NCBI GenBank assembly: GCA_028691845.1
Contig: JAQUYL010000007.1
Span: 82,652-146,651 of the forward strand
Direction of reading: 5' to 3'
Length of the DNA: 64,000 nucleotides
DNA from: Opitutaceae bacterium
GTDB lineage: Bacteria; Verrucomicrobiota; Verrucomicrobiia; Opitutales; Opitutaceae
Of this stretch, positions 36,158-44,487 are shown in pieces. Position 1 is the stretch's first letter. Each line of letters begins with the position of its first letter. The notes beneath the pieces are model-generated. The model searched no databases and was not told the DNA's origin. It worked only from the letters and a program-made list of their open reading frames with translations. The translations under genes were made by a program, and so were the position numbers.

Positions 36158-36410
36158 ACAAAGCACCCATCTTATCCTGACGGCCCCTCCCTCCAAGATT
36201 CGCCTGAAAGGCCGGCCATGAATGCATGGCGGCTTATGCAGAAGTTGCATGTTCCTAACAAAATCCGCCCGCTTGAAACTAAAGCTAGAGCATCATTTGC
36301 AATGACATATGCAACAATTCATATTGCCAACGACCTGCCTTAAAGCAAACATGCCCACGGACACTGGATCCAACGCCATTTAGCGTCTCATCCCGTCCGC
36401 CGGACTCCTT

Positions 36411-37181
36411 ATGCCCTCTTGGGATTCTTCTCAATACCTCCAATTCGCCAACGAACGCGCGCAGCCTTGCCTCGATCTGGTCGCCCGCATTGCCCTGTCT
36501 TCGCCCCAACGCATCATCGATCTCGGTTGCGGTCCCGGCAACAGCACCGCGGTGCTCCGGGCACGCTGGCCTGAGGTCGATCTGACCGGCCTGGATAACT
36601 CCGCCGAAATGCTGGTCACTGCACGCTCCAGCGATTCCCGCGCAAAGTGGCTTGAAAGCGATATCGCCGATTGGAGTCCCGATGCCCCTTACGACCTGAT
36701 CTTCTCCAATGCCGCCCTGCACTGGGTGCCGGACCACGGCACGCTTTTCCCGCGCCTGCTGCGTGCCGTCGCTCCGGGCGGCGTGCTAGCTGTACAGATG
36801 CCCGGTAACCACGACGCCCCGGTAAACCAGCTCATGCGCGAATTGACGGTTTCGCAAAGCTGGCGGATGCATTTCCCGCGCCCCATCAACACCTGGAAAG
36901 CACACTCATTGCCTTTCTACTACGATACGCTGGCCCCGCACGCCTCGCACGTCGATCTTTGGGTCACGGAATATCTACACATTCTCCACGATCACGCGGC
37001 CATGATCGAATGGTACCGCGGCACTGGTCTGCGTCCGTATCTAGACGCACTGCCGCGCGACACTCTCCGCACCGCCTTCTGCACCGACTTACTGGCCGGA
37101 GTGCGGCACGCCTATCTGGCCCAGCCCGACGGACGCGTCCTCTTCCCCTTCCGCCGCATCTTCATCGTGGCCCGGAGGTAG
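36411..37181 (+). CDS. tam: trans-aconitate 2-methyltransferase-like SAM methyltransferase
   Basis: The 256-residue protein follows Tam closely: MPSWDSSQYLQFANERAQPC, motif I IIDLGCGPGNSTAVL, GLDNSAEMLVTARS, DLIFSNAALHWVPDHG, and GGVLAVQMPGNHDAPVNQLM. Tam methylates trans-aconitate, which inhibits aconitase. The C-terminal half (TWKAHSLPFYYDTLAP, TEYLHILHDHAAMIEWYRGT) also fits Tam. It is monocistronic; the decayed POT transporter follows. Confidence 0.88.
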   Translation: MPSWDSSQYLQFANERAQPCLDLVARIALSSPQRIIDLGCGPGNSTAVLRARWPEVDLTGLDNSAEMLVTARSSDSRAKWLESDIADWSPDAPYDLIFSNAALHWVPDHGTLFPRLLRAVAPGGVLAVQMPGNHDAPVNQLMRELTVSQSWRMHFPRPINTWKAHSLPFYYDTLAPHASHVDLWVTEYLHILHDHAAMIEWYRGTGLRPYLDALPRDTLRTAFCTDLLAGVRHAYLAQPDGRVLFPFRRIFIVARR

Positions 37182-37600
37182 CCGCGCGAGACGAACCTCA
37201 CCGGCCAGGGATTCGCCGCAACAGACCGGCTCCCGCGCATCCTCCCCAGCGCACGCTTGCCTTTCGGTTGTTCACCGCCGGTATCTCATGCCGTAATACA
37301 GCCAGCCACCCTCACGATCGAGGTGGAGGCCGCAGTCGCAACGGAAACTGGTGGGAACGGCGGGCATGCCTTTCGATTTGATCGTCTACCTCTCCCGGGG
37401 CAAGCAGCTTGCCTACGTCTGCCACCCGCCCCCGGCCTCCATGCCCCGTCCTTGGGGCAACCTGTTAACGGTGCTCGTAAGTACCGCAGCGTATTTCTTT
37501 GCCGTGCCCGCCTCGAACACCCCGTGATTCGCCTGGCTGCGCTGCTTCTTCCTGATTTTGCTTCGCGGCCGCCACCTTGCGGTTTCGCTTCAGCGGCGGG
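37182..37600. other. non-coding or decayed DNA upstream of the transporter remnant
   Basis: No intact gene is visible. One frame reads MPFDLIVYLSRGKQLAYVCH and, after stops, hydrophobic text such as LLTVLVSTAAYFFAVPAS. It is probably the eroded middle of the POT transporter gene whose clearer 3' part follows. The N-terminal POT motifs are not recognisable. Confidence 0.45.
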
Positions 37601-38225
37601 TTGATCCAACGAGGCTTGGTACGGTGTTTGTGTTCTGCCTCGCCGCCATGATTTTCTGGGCCATCTTCGAATAAGCCGGCTCCACCATCTCGCTTTTTGG
37701 CCGCCAACTCACTCGACACGGGATTTTGGGGTGATCGTTCTCATCCGCGTTGTTTCAGTCGATCAATTCCGTCTTCGTAATTGCGCTCGCACCAGGCTCT
37801 TGCCTGGCTGTGGATCGGGCTGGACTAACGCCAGCCCTCCAGCGTCCTGAAATTCACGATCGGCCTGTATTTCTCGGGGCTTTCTTTTGTCCTCATGGTT
37901 CCCGCCGCCAGATTCACCCCCGAGGGCAGGGGCAGCCCAGGGTGGATCGTGGGACTTTTTTTGCTCAGACCCTTGGCGAACTCTGCCTGAGCCCGGTCGG
38001 CCGCAGCACCATGACGAAGCTCGCACAGCCCAAACTGATTGGGCCGGTCATGGGCGTCTGGTTTCTCGCGGCCGCCCTGGGTAACAAGCTCGCCGGTGAG
38101 TCCAAATCCGAACCAACCCACATCGCCACGTTTTTCCTGACCCAGGCCGGTTATGTCGGCGGGGCTACGCTCCTGCTGTTTGTGCTGGTGCCGTTGCTGA
38201 AAAAACTCATGGGCGCGGCATACGG
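37601..38225 (+). pseudogene. decayed POT-family peptide transporter
   Basis: Across three frames the DNA still reads as the C-terminal half of a proton-dependent oligopeptide transporter. In order: VFVFCLAAMIFWAIFE then a stop then AGSTISLFG, FQSINSVFVIALAP, KFTIGLYFSGLSFVLMVPAA, LGELCLSPVGRSTMTKLAQP, GPVMGVWFLAAALGNKLAG, FFLTQAGYVGGATLLLFVLV. Stops replace a Gln after FE and a Trp in GILG-SF, and there are at least two frameshifts (near 37800 and 37970). The N-terminal half is not recognisable. The gene is dead. Confidence 0.82.
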
Positions 38226-38371
38226 TAGGACTGCCGCTGGCCGAGAGTGCGCGCATGCGGGTCACCTGGCGCCACGCCTTGGGGAGCGCAATCCTGCCCA
38301 TATTCAGCCTCCCCTCCGGCCCGCTCCCGCCTCGACCCAGGAACCCATGATCCCGGAAGTGTTCAAGGCAT

Positions 38372-38392
38372 TTGTCATTCAATAGATGACAA
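38372..38392. promoter_or_regulatory. 21-bp interrupted palindrome (site B)
   Basis: Arms TTGTCAT and ATGACAA flank TCAATAG. The reverse complement differs from site C (38416-38436) by one base, so B and C together form an inverted pair with a 23-base spacer. They lie between the transporter remnant and the 3' end of ftsY. They could be a regulator binding pair or form a bidirectional hairpin. Confidence 0.5.
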
Positions 38393-38415
38393 GGCTCCGG
38401 CTATCCCGGACAGGA

Positions 38416-38436
38416 TTGTCATCTATTAAATGACAA
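38416..38436. promoter_or_regulatory. 21-bp interrupted palindrome (site C)
   Basis: Arms TTGTCAT and ATGACAA flank CTATTAA. It is the inverted partner of site B and relates to site A at 35469. Downstream toward ftsY is a GGCCGGCCGGCCGG run (about 38490-38504) that could act as the ftsY terminator stem. Confidence 0.5.
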
Positions 38437-38510
38437 CCTGCCCCTGCGGCCGGGACCTCGCGGCCGCACACCGGCCCTGAGCCCGGACCCGGCCGGCCGG
38501 CCGGGTTCAC

Positions 38511-39479
38511 CTACGCCCCGTTCTCCAGTCCAAAGACCGCCTTTACGTAGTTGTCGACGCTGAAGGGCTGCAGATCGTCGGGCTGTTCACCGAACCCAAT
38601 GAAGTAGATCGGCAGTTTGAGCTGACGGTAGATGCCGACGAGCGCCCCGCCGCGACTCGTGCCGTCGAGTTTTGTGACGATGATGCCGGTCAGGCCAAAG
38701 CTCTGGTGAAACACCCTCGCCTGCTCGATCGAGTTGGCGCCAAGCGAGCCGTCGACCACCAGCCAGGAATGATGCGGTGCAGTCGGATCGTTCTTCTGAA
38801 GCACGCGTCTGATCTTAGCCAACTCGTCCATAAGATTACGCTTCGTGTGGAGTCGGCCGGCCGTGTCGATGAGCAAGTAATCCTTGTGGCGTGACTTCGC
38901 GGCCTGCCACGCGTCGAACGCCACTGCCGCAGAGTCCGCGCCGGTGTGGCTCGCAACGAGATCGAGATCGAGCCGCTGTGCCCAACTCCTCAGCTGCTCG
39001 ACCGCCGCGGCCCGAAACGTGTCGCACGCCGCCAGCAACACCGACCGGCCGTCCTCCTTGAGGTCGTAACCGAGCTTGGCGGCGGTGGTGGTCTTGCCCG
39101 AGCCGTTGACGCCGATCAGGCAGATGACGGCAGGATTCCCTGCCCCTGGGCCCGGGGAACCCGGTCCGGAGCCAGTGCCTCCGGTCCCATTCTCGAGCCT
39201 CCCTTCCGCGCCAGCCAGCACGCGACGCAAAACTGCCGCGCCGATCACGGCCGCCTGCTGGCCCCGCATGCTCGGATCTTTGCGATGTGCCGTCTTGATT
39301 TCCTCAAGAATCTCCTGCGTCGTTTCGACGCCGAAATCGGCGCCGTAGAGCGCCTCCTCGAGGCTGCCGAGCGTCGTCGCATCGATCGGTCTGGCCCCAA
39401 ACACGCCCACAGTCTTTTCGACTATGGCCCGAGCGGTCTTGGTCAGACCTTCCTTAAACTTTTTAAAAAGAGAGAGCAT
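38511..39479 (-). CDS. ftsY: signal recognition particle receptor FtsY
   Basis: The 322-residue GTPase docks SRP-ribosome complexes at the membrane. It contains the N domain (about 1-85), then the NG GTPase with G1 CLIGVNGSGKTTTAAKLGYD, LAACDTFRAAAVEQLRSW, DTAGRLHTKRNLMDEL and TKLDGTSRGGALVGIY. IYFIGFGEQPDDLQPFSVD closes the fold. A Gly/Pro-rich loop (GGTGSGPGSPGPGAGNP) is inserted just before G1. It lacks the long acidic N-terminal A domain of enterobacteria. It is the last gene of ribB-ribH-nusB-ftsY. Confidence 0.96.
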   Translation of the reverse strand: MLSLFKKFKEGLTKTARAIVEKTVGVFGARPIDATTLGSLEEALYGADFGVETTQEILEEIKTAHRKDPSMRGQQAAVIGAAVLRRVLAGAEGRLENGTGGTGSGPGSPGPGAGNPAVICLIGVNGSGKTTTAAKLGYDLKEDGRSVLLAACDTFRAAAVEQLRSWAQRLDLDLVASHTGADSAAVAFDAWQAAKSRHKDYLLIDTAGRLHTKRNLMDELAKIRRVLQKNDPTAPHHSWLVVDGSLGANSIEQARVFHQSFGLTGIIVTKLDGTSRGGALVGIYRQLKLPIYFIGFGEQPDDLQPFSVDNYVKAVFGLENGA

Positions 39480-39562
39480 CGGGAATTTCTCCGCCGCTTA
39501 TGCGGATGGACGCAGCGACCGGGTTTGCCTCATCTGCGGCGATTCATATCCTCTGCGGGAGA

Positions 39563-40021
39563 TCACTCCGTCGCCGGTTTGCGTGCGTCGCGGCCGATCT
39601 TGTCCTTCATACGGTCGAGAACGCCGTTGATGAAGCGCTTCGCGTCGGTACTGGAAAACTGTTTGCTCAGGTCGACGGCTTCGTTGATCGAAACAACGGG
39701 AGGGATGTCCTTGCGATACAGCATCTCGTAAATTGCAAGCCGCAGGAGCGCCAGGTCGATTCGGGCGATACGATCGAACTCCCAGTTCTGCGCGAGCGTG
39801 CGGATGTAACCGTCGATCTCCTCACGATGCTCCAGAGTGCCTTGGATCAGTTCGTCCGCAAAAGCGTAGTAGTCGCGAGGTTGATCGAGATGCTCGAAAA
39901 ACAGGCGCAAATCCTCGGCCAGATCGGCCGGGGGATTGAGGCTCCAGGAATAGAGGTATTGCAGGGCCGCGGCGCGGCTGTCCCGGCGTTGGGTGAAATG
40001 GCTCATTTTTTTGCGCGGCAA
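39563..40021 (-). CDS. nusB: transcription antitermination factor NusB
   Basis: The 152-residue all-helical protein binds boxA RNA with S10 and supports rRNA antitermination. Motifs are SRAAALQYLYSW, YADELIQGTLEHREEIDGYI, LAQNWEFDRIARIDLALLRL and PPVVSINEAVDLSKQFSSTDAKRF (shortened here: VVSINEAVDLSKQFSSTDAK). It overlaps ribH by 19 bp; the ribH-nusB pairing is widespread. Confidence 0.95.
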   Translation of the reverse strand: MPRKKMSHFTQRRDSRAAALQYLYSWSLNPPADLAEDLRLFFEHLDQPRDYYAFADELIQGTLEHREEIDGYIRTLAQNWEFDRIARIDLALLRLAIYEMLYRKDIPPVVSINEAVDLSKQFSSTDAKRFINGVLDRMKDKIGRDARKPATE

Positions 40022-40482
40022 GAACGTTTGAGAACGACCATCTCCAGGGCGGCGCGGGCAAATTCAGCGCCCCGGTTCAACCGACCCCGCGTGCGCAACT
40101 CGGCCTGTTTCTCGCTGTTGACCACAACCACGCCGTTGATGACCGGCAGGCGCGCTGCCAATGCCACCTGCTGCAGCGCGCCGGTGACCCCGTGGGCGAT
40201 CAACTCATGGTGGGAAGTGCCGCCTCGGATGATCACGCCGAGGGCGATAAGACAGTCGGGCCGCATTTTTTCCGCGAGCAACTGCACCGCGACAGGAAGT
40301 TCGTTCGAGCCCGGCACCCGCACAACCGTGATGTGGTGCTGCTTCACGCCGGCGGCAGCCAATGTAGTCAGCACCTGACCCAGCAGGGCGTCGACATAGT
40401 CCCGATTGTAGCAGGCGGCCGCAACCGCCAGGCGGAAGGACGAACCGTCAATACGGGTGGCGGGGGGGGCAAGTTTGCTCAT
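40003..40482 (-). CDS. ribH: 6,7-dimethyl-8-ribityllumazine synthase
   Basis: The 159-residue enzyme condenses the pyrimidine and the four-carbon unit in riboflavin synthesis. Motifs: AAACYNRDYVDALL, VVRVPGSNELPVAVQLLAEK, IALGVIIRGGTSHHELIAHG (catalytic His), and INGVVVVNSEKQAELR. The C-terminus is basic (KRSCRAKK). It sits 6 bp after the ribB-like gene and overlaps nusB. A run of eight G at 40462-40470 lies in the N-terminal coding part. Confidence 0.94.
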   Translation of the reverse strand: MSKLAPPATRIDGSSFRLAVAAACYNRDYVDALLGQVLTTLAAAGVKQHHITVVRVPGSNELPVAVQLLAEKMRPDCLIALGVIIRGGTSHHELIAHGVTGALQQVALAARLPVINGVVVVNSEKQAELRTRGRLNRGAEFARAALEMVVLKRSCRAKK

Positions 40483-40488
40483 GATGAT

Positions 40489-41595
40489 TCAAACGTAAAT
40501 TTCCTCAACAATTTCCAAACCGTACCCGTCGAGGCCAACGACACGGCGCGACGAGTGGGTCAGCAGGCGGATCTGCCGCAAGCCGAGCGCCACCAGGATC
40601 TGCGCCCCGATGCCGTAATCGCGCAACCCCATGGACGGCACGGCGGGCTTTTCGCCCGGCTTGGTAGTCAACACGGCTTCGCGCGCAGTGGCGGTCGGTT
40701 CCATGTAAAGCACAACCCCGTGGCCCGCCTTGGCGATCCGTTCCAGCGAGCGGGCCAGCGACTGATGGCTCTCCGAATCGCGCCAGTGGAAGACATCGCT
40801 AAGTGGATTATCGCTGTGAACGCGGACCAAGGTGGGCGACGGGTCAAGGCGGCCCATGGAAAGAGCAAGATGGTGACGGCCGTCCATCCGGCCGCGGTAA
40901 ACGTGCAGCGTAAACTCGCCGAACTCGGAGGAAAAGGGCCGCACCGACAGCCGCTCCACCAAATTCTCCCGCTGATGGCGGTACTCGATAAGCGAAGCGA
41001 TCGAAATCATCTTTAGGCCGTGTTTCTTCTTGAACTCAACAAGCTGCGGAAGGCGCGCCACCGTGCCGTCGTCGTTGACGACTTCGCACAGCACGCCGCT
41101 TGGAGGCAGTCCCGCAAGGATGGCGAGATCGACGGCCGCTTCGGTATGGCCGGCGCGTTCCAGCACGCCGCCCGGCCGGGCGCGCAGCGGGAAGACGTGC
41201 CCCGGCTGAACGAGTTGCTCCGCCCGGGCCGCAGGATCGCCGAGAATTTGGATCGTTCGCGTGCGATCATTGGCGCTGATCCCGGTGGTGATTCCTTCCG
41301 CCGCATCCACGCTGACGGCAAAATCCGTACGCTGCGACTCCCGGTTCTGTGCCACCATCGGGCCGAGCCCGAGCCGCCGCAACTGGGCCTCCAGCATCGG
41401 CACGCAAATAATGCCGCTACAGTAGCGAATCATCATGGCCACCTTTTCCGGCGTGGCCTTCGAAGCGGCCATAATAAGATCCCCCTCGTTTTCCCGGTCC
41501 TCATCATCGGTCACAATGACGAGCCGGCCGTCAGCAATGTCCTGGAGGGCGGAGGCAACGGTATCGAACGGTTGTTGGCTGGAAGAGACGGTCAT
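40489..41595 (-). CDS. ribB: 3,4-dihydroxy-2-butanone 4-phosphate synthase fused to a degenerate GTP cyclohydrolase II (RibBX-like)
   Basis: The 368-residue protein has an intact DHBP synthase (about residues 8-205: TDDEDRENEGDLIMAA, TTGISANDRTRTIQ, GHVFPLRARPGGVLERAGHT). The second half aligns with GTP cyclohydrolase II (LVRVHSDNPLSDVF, MGLRDYGIGAQILVALGLRQ, IRLLTHSSRRVVGLDGYGLE). However, the zinc cysteines of the SeCLTGD..RCDC region are gone (it reads SDNPLSDVFHWRDSES), and the EGRGIGL loop is replaced. So the RibA activity is probably lost, as in the RibBX variant described from Proteobacteria. Start at MTVSSSQQPFD (41595) is preferred over the longer frame to 41676. Confidence 0.9.
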   Translation of the reverse strand: MTVSSSQQPFDTVASALQDIADGRLVIVTDDEDRENEGDLIMAASKATPEKVAMMIRYCSGIICVPMLEAQLRRLGLGPMVAQNRESQRTDFAVSVDAAEGITTGISANDRTRTIQILGDPAARAEQLVQPGHVFPLRARPGGVLERAGHTEAAVDLAILAGLPPSGVLCEVVNDDGTVARLPQLVEFKKKHGLKMISIASLIEYRHQRENLVERLSVRPFSSEFGEFTLHVYRGRMDGRHHLALSMGRLDPSPTLVRVHSDNPLSDVFHWRDSESHQSLARSLERIAKAGHGVVLYMEPTATAREAVLTTKPGEKPAVPSMGLRDYGIGAQILVALGLRQIRLLTHSSRRVVGLDGYGLEIVEEIYV

Positions 41596-41890
41596 TGATG
41601 AAAATTGACACGATTGCATTGCATCTCTGCGTGTCAAACCCCGGCTGGCGGAACAAGCCCCGTCCGGTTGGAACACATGCTCAACCTTTTGGCCCTACGC
41701 TAAATCCGCTGGATCGAAGCAGCTCCGAATAATGGCCGGAATCGCATTGCTCCCGCTATTTCCATGCGGAGCACTTTGGTGCAGTGAGGATCGGAAGGAT
41801 TTGCACCGCCGTCCCCCAAGTCGGGACTTCTCGCCTAGCCCCGGACAATCCACCCTGAAGCGCCTTCCCAGACCCCACTTTGCCCAAATT
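41596..41890 (-). other. 295-bp leader of the ribB operon
   Basis: No gene is visible. The ribB strand can form a hairpin with arms GGTGCA/TGCACC (41778-41807) and a small GTCCC/GGGAC stem nearby. The blocks of the FMN riboswitch are not present, so I make no riboswitch call. It also holds the promoter region or spacer after the exported 165-residue protein gene. Confidence 0.4.
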
Positions 41891-42388
41891 CTAGCCCCGG
41901 AAATCCAGGACGTAGGACTCCACCACCTCCGCACGGTCGCCTTCACCGGATAGTAGGTTCAGATAAAGTTTGAAGACATGGGGCGCTTTCACCGTCCTGA
42001 CGCCCACGAGGGATTTGCCGTCAGTGGAGGGATTAAGCACCATGCGCTCGGCGGCAGGCTGGTAACGCACCGGCCAGCGGGCGGTCGCAAACGTCACATC
42101 AGCGGCAACGGGCTTCTTCTCGGTGTCGTAAAAGGACAATTTGAACGTACCCTCCTCAATCTCGAGGCCAAGATAACCACCTTGGGTACGCTGCACGGTC
42201 ATGCCGGGTATCTTCGGTTCAGGCTCCTTTGCTTTCGGATCGGGTTTCGCCGGTTTGGCCTGAGCCTTGGTTTTAGAGGGCGCCGCCGCAGTCCTCGAAT
42301 CGGATGGCGACGTCGTCTGGGCGATCAGCGAAACGGTCAGGGCAACAGCCAGTAACATTGCAGCACCGAAAGCGCCATTCCATTTCAT
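41891..42388 (-). CDS. small exported protein of unknown function
   Basis: The 165-residue protein begins MKWNGAFGAAMLLAVALTVS, a signal peptide or anchor. A Pro/Lys/Ala-rich linker follows (AQAKPAKPDPKAKEPEPKIP). A compact beta-rich C-terminal domain of about 100 residues contains YLGLEIEEGTFKLSFYDTEK, VTFATARWPVRYQPAAERMV and VFKLYLNLLSGEGDRAEVVE. I do not recognise the family; the linker-plus-domain layout suggests a periplasmic protein. It lies between rarA and the ribB leader on the same strand. The start at 42388 is chosen because the longer frame to 42466 hides the signal peptide. Confidence 0.75.
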   Translation of the reverse strand: MKWNGAFGAAMLLAVALTVSLIAQTTSPSDSRTAAAPSKTKAQAKPAKPDPKAKEPEPKIPGMTVQRTQGGYLGLEIEEGTFKLSFYDTEKKPVAADVTFATARWPVRYQPAAERMVLNPSTDGKSLVGVRTVKAPHVFKLYLNLLSGEGDRAEVVESYVLDFRG

Positions 42389-42478
42389 GAGATTACCATA
42401 GCCTTCAAACGCACCGGCGCAAGTCCACGAACCAGTCGGTAAAAAACACTGCGGTGGAACCACCACGTAATCCGAAAC

Positions 42479-43840
42479 TCAAGCGCGCCGTCCGGCGCCC
42501 CGCAGTTTCACTCGCAGCTCCTTCCAGCGCGCCAAGCGTTCGGCGATGGCGGCCTCCGCTCCGGAGATCTTTGGAGTGTAGAGGGTGAGCGGTTTTTCCA
42601 GATAGGACTGCCCCGAAATGGCCTCGGGGAATTCGTGCGCGTAGAGATAGCCTTGGCCGTGGCCCATGCGTTTGCTGGCCTGACCGCCCTTGTCACGCAA
42701 TGCGACCGGCACAGCTTGCACCGGCAGCTCCGCGACGGCCCGGCGCGCCTCGCCCAAGGCGACCGTGGCCGAGTTGCTCTTCGGCGCAGTCGCAATGTAG
42801 AGCGTGGCATGGGCCAGCGTCAGCTCCGCCTCGGGCAGGCCCACAAAGTCGCAGGCGTGATGCGCGGCGACCGCCAGCGGCAGCGCCGACGGGTCGGCGA
42901 GGCCCACGTCCTCACTCGCCAAGATGACAAGACGCCGCGCTATAAACCGGGGATCCTCGCCGCCGGCGAGCATCTTTGCCAGCCAGTACATCGCGGCATC
43001 CGGATCGCCGCCCCGGCAGCTTTTGATGAAGGCGGAGATGGTGTCGTAATGTTCGTCCTCATCCGTGTCGTAGCGGATGCGGCGCTCGCGAGCGAAAATC
43101 TCCAGTTCATCCGCCGTAATCGATGTTTTTTCCGGCAAGCTGAGGACGATAACCTCCAAGGCATTGAGCGCGCGGCGCAGATCGCCGTCACAAAGCCTGG
43201 CCAAGTCCGCGAGAATCTTCTCGTCCGCCGTGCAGCCCCGCGCCCCGAGACCGCGTTCGCCGTCGGCGAGAGCCTCCTTGAGCATCCCCGTGATGGCGGG
43301 GATGGCAAGCGGCTCGAGCCGGAAGAGATGGCTGCGGCTGAGCAGCGGTGGAATGACGTAGAAACCCGGATTGTGCGTCGTGGCGCCGATGAGACGGACG
43401 CTGCCCTCCTCGACGTCGGGCAGCAACAGGTCCTGCTGCGATTTGTTGAAACGGTGCAGTTCGTCGATGAACAGGATGGTGGCGGCCTCGGGATGGCGGC
43501 GTGCGACGGCTAGGACTTGGCGCAACTCGGCGACGTTGCTCATGACCGCGTTAACCCGTACAAAGCGGCTCTTGGTCTCACGGGCAATCACCTCGGCCAG
43601 GCTGGTTTTGCCGCAACCTGGCGGGCCGTAAAAGATGAGGCTGCCGAAGCGGTTGCTGGCGATGAGTCGCGGCAGGAGGTTACCGGGCCGCAGGATGTGT
43701 TCCTGGCCGAGAATCTCCCCCAGCCGCCGCGGTCGCATCCGGGCGGCCAGCGGCCAGGTCGCTCTCGGCGGCCGGAGAGAAGCAGATCCGGCCTCAGGTG
43801 GCGGCTCGCGAAACAATTCACCCTGATTGGGGCAGCTCAT
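42479..43840 (-). CDS. rarA: replication-associated recombination protein RarA
   Basis: The 453-residue AAA+ ATPase (RarA/MgsA/WRNIP1 family) acts at stalled forks. It has the RPRRLGEILGQEHIL box, Walker A YGPPGCGKTSLAEVI, Walker B ILFIDELHRFNKSQQD, sensor 1 IGATTHNPGF, the FFRLEPL-type sensor region (LFRLEPLAIPAI) and the C-terminal tetramerisation domain (DEDEHYDTISAFIKSCRGGD, FIARRLVILASEDVGLADP). The C-terminal clamp text GYLYAHEFPEAISGQSYLE is also typical. The length is normal. Confidence 0.95.
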   Translation of the reverse strand: MSCPNQGELFREPPPEAGSASLRPPRATWPLAARMRPRRLGEILGQEHILRPGNLLPRLIASNRFGSLIFYGPPGCGKTSLAEVIARETKSRFVRVNAVMSNVAELRQVLAVARRHPEAATILFIDELHRFNKSQQDLLLPDVEEGSVRLIGATTHNPGFYVIPPLLSRSHLFRLEPLAIPAITGMLKEALADGERGLGARGCTADEKILADLARLCDGDLRRALNALEVIVLSLPEKTSITADELEIFARERRIRYDTDEDEHYDTISAFIKSCRGGDPDAAMYWLAKMLAGGEDPRFIARRLVILASEDVGLADPSALPLAVAAHHACDFVGLPEAELTLAHATLYIATAPKSNSATVALGEARRAVAELPVQAVPVALRDKGGQASKRMGHGQGYLYAHEFPEAISGQSYLEKPLTLYTPKISGAEAAIAERLARWKELRVKLRGAGRRA

Positions 43841-44487
43841 GTCTGAAGATCACTCATGGACACTAAAGCCGGGCAAGGGGAGCGTTTTTTTCATGGAACT
43901 TCAACAGAACGCCTGAAGGGATCGAAGCGGATGCGCCCCTCCACACCACAGTGTCCTACAGCCCCCATTAAACGCGGGATTTGCATGCTTGGCGGAGCAG
44001 GCGACGGAGCATTCCTCCCACCCTCCGCCCATGAAAAATTTCCTGGTTGTTGGGGCTGCTCGCTCCCCCCCCCTTTTGGCGACAGTTCCAGCGAGAGCCA
44101 TGCCCCAGGCATCAACACTGCGGCTAAGCCATCGGCTATCCCTTCACTGCCGGTTATCCTTCATCCGGGGACTCTGTTGCGGGCCTGCAGCCCCTGCCTG
44201 GCCCATCAACGATCCCGTGGAGATTGCCGCGACGGCGACTTTCCCTAGAGATGTTGCGGCTTCATCATAACGCCCGCCCCACTCCACTCCTCGCTTCGCG
44301 TTGGTCCCGATCGAAGCGGCACCAGTGAGCGTGATTCGCCAGAGGATGCCACCGCGTCAGGGTGGCTGCGTGATTACTGGACTAACGACGATCACAGTGT
44401 CACCACCGGCGGGGGCACTCAGCGGCTACAGAACAAACCTTAGTTGCGAGGCTCGACCAGTCCGACGGACCGGCTGAAATTGGTGCC
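43841..44487. other. 647-bp region without a recognisable gene
   Basis: Frames on both strands are short and lack family motifs. A run of nine C occurs near 44064-44073. Codon bias is loose compared with the neighbours, so this may be decayed DNA. The right end should hold the promoter of the ComEC-like gene. Nothing further can be supported. Confidence 0.5.

Noticed and set aside
41596..41890. FMN riboswitch or tRNA-like structure in the ribB leader
   Set aside because: The conserved FMN aptamer blocks are absent, and the T-loop-like string does not sit in a foldable cloverleaf.
43841..44487. Several 66-130 codon frames between rarA and the ComEC-like gene
   Set aside because: They overlap one another on both strands, show no family motifs and have loose codon bias.
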